Below, piece by piece: positions 10,655 through 20,989 of a stretch of 64,000 nucleotides of DNA (the stretch's first letter is position 1; every line of letters starts with the position of its first letter). Position numbers and translations under genes: made by a program. Location of the stretch: NCBI GenBank assembly GCA_905182355.1, contig CAJJBH010000037.1:42963-106962 (forward strand), read 5' to 3'. The stretch is from an uncultured Paracoccaceae bacterium (GTDB taxonomy: Bacteria; Pseudomonadota; Alphaproteobacteria; Rhodobacterales; Rhodobacteraceae). A model generated the notes under the pieces. The model saw only the letters and a list, made by a program, of their open reading frames with translations, did not search any database and was not told where the DNA came from.

Positions 10655-12607
10655 TCAGACCATGCGGTTTTCGATTAGGTCTTCAACAACGCTTGGGTCA
10701 GCAAGTGTTGAAATATCACCCAGCGCGCCAAAGTCGTTTTCGGCAATCTTGCGCAAGATGCGGCGCATAATTTTACCTGAACGGGTTTTTGGCAGACCCG
10801 GTGCCCATTGGATCAAATCCGGTGACGCGATTGGGCCAATTTCAGTGCGAACCCATTTGCGCAGTTCCACACGCAATTCTTCTGTTGGCTCTTCACCGTT
10901 CATCAACGTGACGTAGCAATAGATGCCTTGGCCTTTGATTTCGTGAGGATACCCGACTACGGCGGCTTCTGCCACTTTGGGGTGGGCGACCAATGCGCTT
11001 TCAACTTCTGCGGTGCCCATGCGGTGGCCGGACACATTGATTACGTCATCGACGCGGCCTGTGATCCAGTAATCGCCGTCTGCGTCGCGTTTGCAGCCGT
11101 CGCCGGTAAAGTAATACCCTTTGTAGTCCGAGAAATAGGTTTTCTCGAACCGCTCGTGATCACCCCAAACAGACCGCATCTGGCCAGGCCAGCTGTCCTT
11201 GATACACAAGACACCTTCGACATCATTGCCTTCAATGATCTCGCCTGATGCAGGTTCAAGAACAACAGGTTCAATGCCAAAAAATGGTTTCATTGCTGAT
11301 CCCGGTTTCATCGCGTGTGCGCCGGGCAGTGGTGTCATCAAGTGACCACCTGTTTCCGTCTGCCACCACGTGTCTACGATTGGGCATCTGCCGCCGCCGA
11401 TAACTTCGTTGTACCAGTTCCACGCTTCAGGATTGATTGGTTCACCAACTGTGCCAAGCACTTTTAGGCTGCTTAGATCGCATCCCTTGGTGAAATCATC
11501 GCCTTTCGCCATCAGGGCGCGAATTGCGGTTGGCGCAGTGTAAAATTGCGCAACTTTGTGTTTTTCGCAGACCTGCCAAAAGCGGGAGGCGTCTGGGTAC
11601 GTTGGTACGCCTTCAAACATGACGGTGGTCGCACCGTTGGCCAGCGGACCATAAACGATATAGCTGTGGCCAGTGACCCAACCCACATCGGCTGTGCACC
11701 AGAATACATCACCTTCTTTATAGTCAAAGGTGATCTCGTGGGTCATCGCGGCATAGACGATGTAACCGCCAGAGGTGTGAACCACGCCTTTTGGCATGCC
11801 TGTTGAACCGGATGTATATAGAACAAACAACGGGTCTTCGGCGTTCATCTCTTCGGGTGGGCAATCGGCAGAGGCATTGGCAGCCAGTGCGTTATAATCA
11901 TAGTCGCGGCCATCCGTCCAAGTGGTCTGCCCACCTGTGCGTTTAACAACCAGACACTTCACTTCGTCAGAGGTGTGAAGCAATGCCTGATCCGCATTTG
12001 TTTTTAGCGGTGTGTTGCGTCCACCACGCGGGGCCTCATCCGCTGTAATGACAACTTTTGCTTCTGATCCATTAATCCGGGCGGCCAATGCGTCAGAAGA
12101 AAAACCAGCAAAAACGATTGAGTGGATGGCACCGATACGGGCGCAGGCCAGCATTGCATATGCGGCTTCAGGGATCATTGGCAGATAGATTACAACGCGG
12201 TCACCTTTGGATACGCCAAGGTCTTTCAACACGTTCGCCATTTTAGAAACTGAAGCGTGCAACTGTTTGTAAGTGATGTGCAGGGTTTCGTCCGTTGGGC
12301 TGTCAGGCTCCCAAATGATAGCGGTCTGATCGCCGCGTGTCGCCAAGTGACGATCAATGCAATTGGCAGATACGTTCAGCGTGCCATCGCCGTACCAATT
12401 GATCGACACATCACCCAAAGCAAAATTGACATCTTTGACTTTGGTATAGGGTTTGATCCAATCAATGCGTTTGCCATGTTCACCCCAGAATGCTTCGGGA
12501 TCAGCAATTGACGCTGTATACATGGCGTCATACTTCGCCGCGTCTACATGGGCGTTTGCTGCCATATCTGCAGATGGCGGATAGGTTTTGGATTTGGTGT
12601 CTGACAT
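10655..12607 (-). CDS. acs: Acetyl-CoA synthetase
   Basis: 650 aa; [37 protein letters not shown]. Confidence 0.96.
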   Translation of the reverse strand: MSDTKSKTYPPSADMAANAHVDAAKYDAMYTASIADPEAFWGEHGKRIDWIKPYTKVKDVNFALGDVSINWYGDGTLNVSANCIDRHLATRGDQTAIIWEPDSPTDETLHITYKQLHASVSKMANVLKDLGVSKGDRVVIYLPMIPEAAYAMLACARIGAIHSIVFAGFSSDALAARINGSEAKVVITADEAPRGGRNTPLKTNADQALLHTSDEVKCLVVKRTGGQTTWTDGRDYDYNALAANASADCPPEEMNAEDPLFVLYTSGSTGMPKGVVHTSGGYIVYAAMTHEITFDYKEGDVFWCTADVGWVTGHSYIVYGPLANGATTVMFEGVPTYPDASRFWQVCEKHKVAQFYTAPTAIRALMAKGDDFTKGCDLSSLKVLGTVGEPINPEAWNWYNEVIGGGRCPIVDTWWQTETGGHLMTPLPGAHAMKPGSAMKPFFGIEPVVLEPASGEIIEGNDVEGVLCIKDSWPGQMRSVWGDHERFEKTYFSDYKGYYFTGDGCKRDADGDYWITGRVDDVINVSGHRMGTAEVESALVAHPKVAEAAVVGYPHEIKGQGIYCYVTLMNGEEPTEELRVELRKWVRTEIGPIASPDLIQWAPGLPKTRSGKIMRRILRKIAENDFGALGDISTLADPSVVEDLIENRMV

Positions 12608-13170
12608 GGTTGGTGCCTCCCTAGTGGCCGTGCCCCATCGGGGCGATCTTTATACATTCAAGCAAACTTTAATGCGTCACTCCCACGCGGTTTGCTTTGT
12701 CGTTGATGCGGATAATACCGTGAATTGAAAAGAAGGGAATAAGAGACCGTAATATAAGGATTTATCTGTAAAGGTTTTTCCCGCAGCCTAAGGAGCGTGT
12801 AAAGTTTTCGCATAGGGCTTGTAAATTTCCACGCTTTTTCGGGGGATTGCCTGTCAAAAATCTGTAAACCGAGTGCAAGTGGTTCTGTGAGCTGCCGTAA
12901 ATTCATGTGCGATAGAATAGCAAAGGTTGCTGTGCGGGTACGACATATTGTTTCGCGCCTAGTCTGCTTTAGGTGATCTCAGGCAGAATCGCCCGATTTT
13001 GAATTCGCAATGATCAACGCCTAATTCCAGCTGGCTTTTTATTGAAACTCATCTTTGACTCTTGGTTATGATTGGTTTTAGCCCTTGGAACTCTGTTAAC
13101 CTCACGTTAGCGTTTGCCACAAGCGGATCCCGGCATCATTGTCCACGGGTCCGCATATAGGGAGAATAAG

Positions 13171-14187
13171 ATGAACAAATTTGTATTTAGCGCTGTTGCC
13201 AGCACGGTCGCATTCGCATTCGCATTTGAGGCTGCTGCCACAGAATGGAACGTATCTGTTTGGGGCAAGCGCCGCGCGTTCACAGAGCACGTTGAAAAGT
13301 TGGCCGAACTGGTTTCCGAAAAGACCAATGGCGAATTCACCATGAACATCAGCTATGGTGGTCTGTCTAAGAACAAAGAGAACCTTGATGGTATTTCCAT
13401 TGGCGCGTTCGAAATGGCGCAGTTTTGTGCGGGCTATCACCGTGATAAAAACCGTGTTGTGACAGTTTTGGAATTGCCATTCTTGGGTGTTGAAAATCTC
13501 GCGCAAGAAGTTGCTGTGTCTGCGGCTGTTTATGCCCACCCAGCAGCAATTGAAGAAATGGCGCAGTGGAATGCACGTCTGTTGATGACATCACCAATGC
13601 CACAGTACAATTTGGTCGGAACGGGCGAACCACGTATGTCGCTGGCCGACTTTGAAGGTATGCGTGTACGCGCTACAGGCGGCATCGGTAAAGCATTTGC
13701 GTCAGTTGGCGCAGTTCCAACATCTGTGACAGCAACCGAAGCCTACCAAGCGATGGAAGGCGGTCTTGTCGACACAGTTGCGTTTGCCCAGCACGCGCAC
13801 CTGTCATACGGCACGATCAACCAAGCCACTTGGTGGACAGCCAACCTGAACCCAGGCACAGTGAACTGCCCAGTTGTTGCAAACATCGACGCCTATGAAG
13901 CCCTGTCTGACGCGGAACGCGAAGCATTGGACAGCTCGATCCCAGAAGCGGTGGACCACTATCTTGCCAACTACGGCAAACTATTGGCCCGTTGGGACAG
14001 TGTTCTGGACGAAAAAGGTGTGAAAAAAGTTGAACTTAGCGAAGATGTTCTTGCTGAATTCCGCACCACGGCTGCTGATCCAATCCGCGACGAATGGATT
14101 GCCGACATGGAAGCCCAAGGCGTTCCAGGTCAAGAGTTGTATGATCTAGTTGTAAGCACATTGGCTAAAGCCAAAATGGCTAACTAA
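13171..14187 (+). CDS. TRAP transporter substrate-binding protein (DctP family)
   Basis: Signal peptide after ATG at 13171 with GGGAGAA upstream; GMRVRATGGIGKAF and following DctQ/DctM genes. Confidence 0.88.
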   Translation: MNKFVFSAVASTVAFAFAFEAAATEWNVSVWGKRRAFTEHVEKLAELVSEKTNGEFTMNISYGGLSKNKENLDGISIGAFEMAQFCAGYHRDKNRVVTVLELPFLGVENLAQEVAVSAAVYAHPAAIEEMAQWNARLLMTSPMPQYNLVGTGEPRMSLADFEGMRVRATGGIGKAFASVGAVPTSVTATEAYQAMEGGLVDTVAFAQHAHLSYGTINQATWWTANLNPGTVNCPVVANIDAYEALSDAEREALDSSIPEAVDHYLANYGKLLARWDSVLDEKGVKKVELSEDVLAEFRTTAADPIRDEWIADMEAQGVPGQELYDLVVSTLAKAKMAN

Positions 14188-14206
14188 GCGACCTGAACTT
14201 ACCAGC

Positions 14207-14234
14207 AGGGCCGTCCCTTCCTTGGGGCGGCCCT
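14207..14234 (+). promoter_or_regulatory. Intercistronic stem-loop between TRAP P and Q genes
   Basis: AGGGCCGTCCC-TTCCTT-GGGGCGGCCCT; near-perfect stem, no U-run after it. Confidence 0.6.
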
Positions 14235-14270
14235 ACCTATAAAAAAATAGATACTCGGGGGAGTAGGACA

Positions 14271-14900
14271 ATGGCAGGATCAGCTGCGGTGCTGGAGGAT
14301 TCCAGTCTGCTAAGTCGACTGGATCGCGCATTGTTGCCACTGGAACGCTTTTGCGCGTTGCTCAGCGGCCTTGCGATATTCTCACTGATGTTTTTGGCGG
14401 CCTATTCCGTCATTACACGCAAATTCTTTGGCAGCCCCATGATGGGCTATGTCGACCTGATCGAAAGTGCCATGCCGATCATTGCGATCATGGGTGTGGC
14501 TTACGTGCAGCGCGATGGAACCCACATTCGAATGGACATGTTGGTCAGTAAATTAAGTGGCCGCACGCTTTGGCTGTTTGAACTGATTTCGGTCCTCATG
14601 ATCCTTTTGCTGATGGCGGCGCTGACATGGGGGGCGTGGGATCACTTCATGCGATCATTTGATTGCTCTCGCCCTTGGTGCAGTAAAGACAGCACCACCG
14701 ATATTTACCTGCCACTTTGGCCCTCCAAATTTGTTGTGCCGTTTGCCTTTTTTGTCTTGTGCTTGCGCCTGATATTGCAGGCATGGGGCTATGGCCGTGC
14801 GCTTGTGTATGGGTTGGAAAACCCTGCTGGCGTCCCTTTAACTCTGACCGTCGCGGAACAAGCGGCAATTGAGGCGCGTATCTTGGAGGGAGCAGACTGA
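14271..14900 (+). CDS. TRAP transporter small permease (DctQ)
   Basis: 209 aa membrane protein between DctP and DctM. Confidence 0.85.
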   Translation: MAGSAAVLEDSSLLSRLDRALLPLERFCALLSGLAIFSLMFLAAYSVITRKFFGSPMMGYVDLIESAMPIIAIMGVAYVQRDGTHIRMDMLVSKLSGRTLWLFELISVLMILLLMAALTWGAWDHFMRSFDCSRPWCSKDSTTDIYLPLWPSKFVVPFAFFVLCLRLILQAWGYGRALVYGLENPAGVPLTLTVAEQAAIEARILEGAD

Positions 14901-16300
14901 TGGATAGCATTACAATCGGATTATGTGTCAGCGGCGGAATGCTGGTCATGGTGCTTCTGGGTATGCGGGTGGCATTTGCTGCGGGTATGGCTGGATTTGT
15001 GGGCCTCGTTTGGCTGCGCTGGAATGGGTATGATTATGATCCTGAAAAGTTCGGCAAGGCCCTGACCATCAGCGTGCGCATTGCTGGGCTAACACCACAA
15101 TCAAAGGTCAGCGCTAATGTGCTAAGCCTTATCCCAGTGTTCATCCTTATTGGCTACCTCGCCTATTACGCCAAACTAACATCTGCTTTGTTCGAGGCCT
15201 GCAAACGCTGGTTCGCATGGGTTCCAGGTGGTTTGGCGGTATCAACCGTATTTGCGACCGCAGGTTTTGCAGCTGTGTCGGGTGCATCTGTGGCCACGGC
15301 CGCTGTGTTCGCGCGTATCGCGATCCCCGAGATGTTGAAGATCGGCTACAACAAACAATTCGCGGCTGGTGTCGTTGCCGCTGGTGGTACGTTGGCATCG
15401 TTGATCCCACCTTCAGCAATCCTTGTGATCTATGCGATCATCGTGGAACAAGACGTTGGCAAGTTGCTGCTTGCTGGCTTTATCCCCGGCGCGTTTTCGG
15501 CTGTGGTCTATGCGATATTGATCATCGGTATTGCGATGACCTTCAAAAACGTGGGTCCCCCAGTGCGCGGCTTTACATGGAAACAACGTTTTGAGTCTTT
15601 GCCGCCAGCGTTGCCAATTGTAGCGGTGGTCGTGATCATCATCTTCTTTGTCTACAACCCGTTTGGCGATGCATGGGGTACGCCAACCGAGGGGGGCGCG
15701 ATTGGCGCGTTTATCGTGTTCTTGGTGGCGATGTACCGCGGGATGCGCTGGGCGCAATTGAAAGAGGCGTTGTTAGAGACAGCCAAACTAACTGTAATGA
15801 TCTTCACCATCATCTGGGGTGTGCTGATCTATGTGCGCTTTCTTGGGTTCGCCAAATTACCGGATGCGTTTTCAGACTGGATTGTGTCATTGGACATGGC
15901 ACCTTTGGCGATTTTGGTGTGCATCCTTCTGGCCTATGCTGTTTTGGGTATGTTCATGGATGCCATCGGGATGCTGTTGTTGACGCTGCCCGTGGTTTAC
16001 CCTGCAATCATGGCCCTGAACGGGGGCGAGTACGTCAGTGCTGCTGACAGTGCGTTTGGCATGTCTGGTCCGATGTGTGCGATCTGGTTTGGGATTTTGG
16101 TGGTCAAAATGGCAGAGTTCTGTTTGATCACACCGCCCATTGGCCTCAACTGTTTTGTGGTTGCCGGTGTGCGTGATGACCTAACGGTTCAGGACGTGTT
16201 CAAAGGTGTGATGCCGTTCTTCTTGGCAGATGCAGTGACAATTGCGTTGCTGGTGGCATTCCCGGGTATCGTTTTGTGGTTGCCATCGCTTGTAGGGTAA
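14900..16300 (+). CDS. TRAP transporter large permease (DctM)
   Basis: 466 aa; GGTLASLIPPSAILVIYAI, LITPPIGLNCFVV. Confidence 0.93.
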   Translation: MDSITIGLCVSGGMLVMVLLGMRVAFAAGMAGFVGLVWLRWNGYDYDPEKFGKALTISVRIAGLTPQSKVSANVLSLIPVFILIGYLAYYAKLTSALFEACKRWFAWVPGGLAVSTVFATAGFAAVSGASVATAAVFARIAIPEMLKIGYNKQFAAGVVAAGGTLASLIPPSAILVIYAIIVEQDVGKLLLAGFIPGAFSAVVYAILIIGIAMTFKNVGPPVRGFTWKQRFESLPPALPIVAVVVIIIFFVYNPFGDAWGTPTEGGAIGAFIVFLVAMYRGMRWAQLKEALLETAKLTVMIFTIIWGVLIYVRFLGFAKLPDAFSDWIVSLDMAPLAILVCILLAYAVLGMFMDAIGMLLLTLPVVYPAIMALNGGEYVSAADSAFGMSGPMCAIWFGILVVKMAEFCLITPPIGLNCFVVAGVRDDLTVQDVFKGVMPFFLADAVTIALLVAFPGIVLWLPSLVG

Positions 16301-16305
16301 TCGCT

Positions 16306-17148
16306 TTAAAGCGCTAAATATCCTATGCCTGCAAAACTGATGGCGACGCCAATCCATTGTGGTGTCGTCATCCGTTCCTTTAAGAACAACCATGCCAAAA
16401 TAATCGTGATCATCCCGAAGGTCGAGGCAGCAACTGCCGCAAATTCAGGGCGGTGAAGGTTGCCTGATGCAATCACAATACCAAGGGCTATGGCATCCAA
16501 CAGTCCCATTAATGCCAACAATGGCCATGCGCTGCGTTCAGGTAACTTTACGCCTTCGGATGCCAACAATAAAATAACAGCCCCCATTGCAGCAGCCAAT
16601 CGAGTGATCAAAACCACGGGCAATTCGCTGCCTGCTTGTGTTGCGATGTGGCCCACGGCAAAGGTCAACGCAAACCCCACAGCCCCAACCAGTGACCAAC
16701 CTATTGCGGCGCGTTGCGATCCGCCGCTGTACTCTTGGTCAGACAACATGCTGACAATTGCGACGCCAAGGATCACAGCGCCTACAGCGATCCATTGGTC
16801 CCAATTTACGGGCTGTCCCATTACTGCGGCCCAGCCAATCGACAAAATCGGATAGGCACCCATGATTGGGGCCACCAAGCGCACGGGGCCGATCGAGAAT
16901 GCGTTGTACAGACCAATAGCGCCGATCAAATAAAGCAACCCGCTTAAAATGCTAAGCCCATAGCTGAGTAAACCCATTTGCGACCAATCGCCAAAGCCGC
17001 CTGCGATGGGTAGTAGGAATACCAAACCAACCACCATGACAGTCGTCAAAGCGGGCAGTACGCCACCGCGTTGCGAGACATAGCGCACACAAATGTCGTG
17101 GACACCCCATGCAAGGGCGGCAAACATTCCTAAGGTGAGTGAGAGCAT
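16306..17148 (-). CDS. EamA/DMT family transporter
   Basis: Ten-TM-like; likely start MLSLTLGMFAALAWGVHD at 17148 (ORF open to 17217). Confidence 0.85.
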   Translation of the reverse strand: MLSLTLGMFAALAWGVHDICVRYVSQRGGVLPALTTVMVVGLVFLLPIAGGFGDWSQMGLLSYGLSILSGLLYLIGAIGLYNAFSIGPVRLVAPIMGAYPILSIGWAAVMGQPVNWDQWIAVGAVILGVAIVSMLSDQEYSGGSQRAAIGWSLVGAVGFALTFAVGHIATQAGSELPVVLITRLAAAMGAVILLLASEGVKLPERSAWPLLALMGLLDAIALGIVIASGNLHRPEFAAVAASTFGMITIILAWLFLKERMTTPQWIGVAISFAGIGYLAL

Positions 17149-17501
17149 TTTAGGGTCCCGTTTCGTGATGTCTTTCAATTCGCCATAGGTGGCCTGTTGA
17201 AAGACTTGCGTAAACAATCCACCGGATCGTTTCTATCGCTTAATAACTGTATGACTTAAAAAGTAGTGGCCGGGAAACCGCTGATTTTCGTGCGCAATAC
17301 GCGAAATTCTATGCTGTCCAAAAACGGAAATTTCCATTTCAAAGGAAACCAGAGTGTTTGATAGCATCAACTGGGATAGTAACGTCTTAAACTATGATAC
17401 TTGAAGGCGCAAAATTCAGACCCCTTCAGACGAAAGTAAACGTACAAAATGAATGCTCAAATTTGCGGCGGTAAGGTGGGCATAACAGCCCACCTTTTGA
17501 T

Positions 17502-18836
17502 TTAGATATCCAGCGTGTTGGCTTTTTCCCAATCTGAGAAGTGACCGCAAAAATCATTCCATTCCTGCATCTTCATTTTGAGATAGGCGGCGGAAAATTC
17601 TTCGCCCATCGCAGCCTTCAGACCCTCATCCTCGTCATACAGGCGCAAGGCGTCCAGCATGTTCAGCGGCAACAAAGGTGCCCCTGTGATGGTGTGTCCT
17701 TCAGCGTACATGTCGATGTCATGACGTGGGCCAGGGTCGGCTTTGGACCGCACACCCGATAGTCCCGCCGCGATGATGATCGCCTGCAACAGATAGGGGT
17801 TCACAGCACCGTCGGGCAGGCGCAATTCAAAACGGCCGGGGCCGGGGACACGCACCATGTGTGTGCGATTGTTGCCGGTCCATGTCACAGTGTTTGGCGC
17901 CCATGTGGCCCCAGACATTGTGCGTGGTGCGTTGATGCGTTTGTAGCTGTTTACTGTTGGGTTGGTGATCGCCGCCAAAGCGGATGCGTGTTTCATTATG
18001 CCACCAAGAAAGTAGCGGCCTTTGTCGGACAGGCCCAGTTCTGCGGTTTGCGAACTGTTGTCTGCCTCCATCGCGAACACGTTTGTTTTGGACTCTTTGC
18101 CCGGCGCGTCCCAAACTGAGATATGAGCGTGACAACCGTTGCCTGTCAGACCCTCGATAGGCTTAGGCATAAACGTGGCGCGGTAACCGTGTTTTTCGGC
18201 CACGCATTTGGTCATGAATTTGAAGAAACTGTGCTTGTCAGCCGTTTTCAGGGCGTCATCAAAATCCCAATTCATTTCCCATTGACCGTTGGCGTCTTCG
18301 TGGTCGTTTTGGTATGCTCCCCAGCCCAATTCCAACATGTAATCAGATATTTCACGGATCACATCAAGGCGACGCATAAAGGCTTGTTGATCATAGCAAG
18401 GCTTGGCCGCGGTATCGAATTCATCACTGATTTTATCGCCTGCTGGGGTCAGCAGGAAGAACTCAGCCTCGATCCCAGTTTTGACGTGCATGCCCATCTC
18501 TGCTGCCTCGGAAACCAGTTTGCGCAACACGTTACGCGGGGCTTGTGCGACGTCTTCGCCTTCCATCACACAGTTGCCGGGCACCCATGCAATTTCCTTG
18601 TTCCACGGTAGGATAATCACGGCTTCTGGGTCCGGAACTGCCAGCATGTCGGGGTGCGCTGGCGTCAGGTCAAGCCATGTGGCAAAGCCTGCAAAACCTG
18701 CGCCATCTTCCTGCATACCTGCGATTGCACGGGCAGGGACCAGCTTGGCCCGTTGCCCACCAAACAGATCGGTGAAGGAGATCATGAAGTATTTTATGCC
18801 GTTCTTTTCGGCAAATTTTGCGAGGTCTGTGGCCAT
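17502..18836 (-). CDS. gmaS: Glutamine synthetase-like, GlnT/GmaS type (probable gamma-glutamylmethylamide synthetase)
   Basis: 444 aa GS fold (GNGCHAHISVWD, RFELRLPDGAVNPYLLQA); sits with three glutamate-synthase-like subunits and amt, as in N-methylglutamate pathway loci. Confidence 0.7.
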   Translation of the reverse strand: MATDLAKFAEKNGIKYFMISFTDLFGGQRAKLVPARAIAGMQEDGAGFAGFATWLDLTPAHPDMLAVPDPEAVIILPWNKEIAWVPGNCVMEGEDVAQAPRNVLRKLVSEAAEMGMHVKTGIEAEFFLLTPAGDKISDEFDTAAKPCYDQQAFMRRLDVIREISDYMLELGWGAYQNDHEDANGQWEMNWDFDDALKTADKHSFFKFMTKCVAEKHGYRATFMPKPIEGLTGNGCHAHISVWDAPGKESKTNVFAMEADNSSQTAELGLSDKGRYFLGGIMKHASALAAITNPTVNSYKRINAPRTMSGATWAPNTVTWTGNNRTHMVRVPGPGRFELRLPDGAVNPYLLQAIIIAAGLSGVRSKADPGPRHDIDMYAEGHTITGAPLLPLNMLDALRLYDEDEGLKAAMGEEFSAAYLKMKMQEWNDFCGHFSDWEKANTLDI

Positions 18837-18860
18837 GTGATTTAATCCTATTTTGCAACG

Positions 18861-18890
18861 TCGGTATTAGGTCGGTATTTTATCGGTACT
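18861..18890 (-). repeat. Three TCGGTAYT repeats at exact 11-bp spacing upstream of gmaS
   Basis: tcggtatt at 18861, tcggtatt at 18872, tcggtact at 18883 on the plus strand; start codon of the minus gene at 18836. Confidence 0.7.
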
Positions 18891-18916
18891 GCGTTGGTGC
18901 GTATGTATGTGTGCAA

Positions 18917-18943
18917 AAGGCGCGCCCTATCAGAGCGCGCCTT
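18917..18943 (-). terminator. Intercistronic stem-loop between mgsC-like and gmaS-like genes
   Basis: AAGGCGCGC...GCGCGCCTT perfect 9-bp stem; followed on the minus strand by a short T run. Confidence 0.6.
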
Positions 18944-18947
18944 GAAT

Positions 18948-20294
18948 TTAGTAACCCGTGCCGGGTTTGCCGGGATACCAATCGGTGCCACACAGCGGCA
19001 CCTTGGCCATTGCAGCCGCTTCCATTGTGAGGGCCACCAAGTCTTCTGGTTCTAGATTGTGCAGGTGATTTTTGCCACAGGCCCGTGCGATTGTCTGCGC
19101 TTCTAGTGTCATCACCTTGAGGTAATTCTTTAGACGGCGTCCACCCTCAATCGGGTCAAAGCGTTTCATCAGCTCTGGGTCTTGGGTGGTGATGCCTGCA
19201 GGATCGCGCCCTTCGTGCCAATCGTCATAGGCACCAGACGTTGTTCCAAGCGCGTTATACTCCGCCTCGTACTTTGGGTCGTTGTCACCAAGCGCGATTA
19301 GGGCGGCTGTGCCGATGGCAACCGCATCCGCACCAAGCGCCATTGCTTTGGCAACATCCGCGCCAGAGCGGATACCACCTGACAGGATCAATTGCACTTT
19401 GCGGTGCATGCCCAGGTCCTGAAGCGCCTGAACTGCAGGGCGAATGATGGCCAATGTTGGCTGGCCCACGTGTTCGATAAACACGTCTTGTGTCGCGGCT
19501 GTACCGCCTTGCATGCCGTCCAAAACAATCGCATCTGCGCCCGCTTTGATTGCAAGTGTCACGTCGTAGTAGGGACGTGCGCCAGCAACTTTGACGTAGA
19601 TTGGCACTTTCCAACCTGTGATTTCGCGCAGTTCCAAGATTTTGATTTCAAGGTCATCTGGACCAGTCCAATCAGGATGACGACAGGCAGAACGCTGATC
19701 GATCCCTTTAGGTAAATTGCGCATGCCAGCCACACGGTCTGAGATCTTTTGACCCAGCAACATGCCACCACCACCGGGTTTGGCACCTTGGCCCACCACG
19801 ATTTCAATCGCGTCCGCTTTGCGCAGATCATCTGGGTTCATGCCGTAACGCGACGGCAAATACTGGTAAACCAACTTGTCGGAATGCCCGCGTTCTTCAG
19901 GCGTCATGCCACCGTCGCCTGTGGTGGTCGATGTGCCTGCCATAGATGCACCACGGCCCAAGGCTTCTTTAGCTGGTCCAGAAAGCGCGCCAAAGGACAT
20001 ACCCGCGATGGTGATCGGGATATCCAGATGGATCGGGTTTGAGGCATGAAGCCCGCCGATAGTCACGGAAGTGTCGCATTTTTCGCGGTAACCTTCGAGT
20101 GGGTAGCGTGAAATGGAAGCGCCCATAAAAAGAAGGTCGTCAAATGACGGCACCTTGCGTTTGGCACCACCACCGCGAATATCGTAGATACCCGTGGCTG
20201 CGGCGCGGCGAATGTCGCTGTTTACATCAGCGGAGAAGGTCGCAGACTGCCGTGGCGTCGTGTGCGGGATACCTTTGTCGTCATGGCTGTTCAT
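18948..20294 (-). CDS. mgsC: FMN-binding glutamate synthase-like protein (N-methylglutamate synthase subunit MgsC / GlxD type)
   Basis: 448 aa; glutamate synthase central/FMN domain (GMSFGALSGPAKEALGRGASMAGTSTTTGDGGM, DAIVLDGMQGGTAATQDVF). Confidence 0.72.
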   Translation of the reverse strand: MNSHDDKGIPHTTPRQSATFSADVNSDIRRAAATGIYDIRGGGAKRKVPSFDDLLFMGASISRYPLEGYREKCDTSVTIGGLHASNPIHLDIPITIAGMSFGALSGPAKEALGRGASMAGTSTTTGDGGMTPEERGHSDKLVYQYLPSRYGMNPDDLRKADAIEIVVGQGAKPGGGGMLLGQKISDRVAGMRNLPKGIDQRSACRHPDWTGPDDLEIKILELREITGWKVPIYVKVAGARPYYDVTLAIKAGADAIVLDGMQGGTAATQDVFIEHVGQPTLAIIRPAVQALQDLGMHRKVQLILSGGIRSGADVAKAMALGADAVAIGTAALIALGDNDPKYEAEYNALGTTSGAYDDWHEGRDPAGITTQDPELMKRFDPIEGGRRLKNYLKVMTLEAQTIARACGKNHLHNLEPEDLVALTMEAAAMAKVPLCGTDWYPGKPGTGY

Positions 20295-20305
20295 TTTCAG
20301 TATCC

Positions 20306-20989
20306 TTAATACGCGCCGGCGTTGTCGACGTCGAAATTGTAAAGCGTACGGGCTGAACCGTAGCGCGTGAATTCTTCAGGTTTGGCATCTACACCAGATT
20401 CCGCGATAATATCTTTGAGAAATTCGATGTGTTCAGGACGCATTTCCTTTTTCTCACAATCGGCACCCAATGATTTCACGGAACCGCGCACAAAGAAACG
20501 TGCCTCGTAACAGCTGTCCCCCAGTGCGTCGCCTGCGTCACCGCACACAACAAGGTTGCCAGATTGGCCCATAAACGCCGACATATGGCCGATGCTGCCT
20601 TGAACGACGATGTTAACGCCTTTCATGGAGATGCCGCAGCGCGAAGACGCGTTGCCTTTGACCACGATCAAACCACCGTGGGCTGTCGCGCCCAAGTATT
20701 GGCTGGCGTCCCCTTCAATGATGATTTTGCCAGACATCATGTTTTCGCCTGTGCCGGGACCTGCGGACCCATGCACGTGGATCGTTGCCTGCTTGTTCAT
20801 GCCACCGCAATAGTATCCGGTAGAACCTTTGACATTCACCTCGATAGGGGCGTCTAGGCCAACAGCAATTGCATGGCTGCCTTTGGGGTTCTGAACTTCC
20901 CAAACCGTTTGGTTGGTATTGTCTGATTGGGCGTGAAGGGCGGTGTTCAGTGCACGCAATCCCTGCGCTTCAAGATCGAAACTTTGCAT
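20306..20989 (-). CDS. mgsB: GXGXG-domain glutamate synthase-like protein (MgsB / GlxC type)
   Basis: Internal start MQSFDLEAQGLRALNTAL near 20989; Gly-rich beta-helix GXGXG repeats. Confidence 0.72.
   Translation of the reverse strand: MQSFDLEAQGLRALNTALHAQSDNTNQTVWEVQNPKGSHAIAVGLDAPIEVNVKGSTGYYCGGMNKQATIHVHGSAGPGTGENMMSGKIIIEGDASQYLGATAHGGLIVVKGNASSRCGISMKGVNIVVQGSIGHMSAFMGQSGNLVVCGDAGDALGDSCYEARFFVRGSVKSLGADCEKKEMRPEHIEFLKDIIAESGVDAKPEEFTRYGSARTLYNFDVDNAGAY

Noticed and set aside
11321-11335. Extra copy of the palindromic mini-element (GGGCAGTGG) in acs
   Set aside because: Only a short end match within conserved coding sequence; no hairpin or CCCTCTC end nearby.
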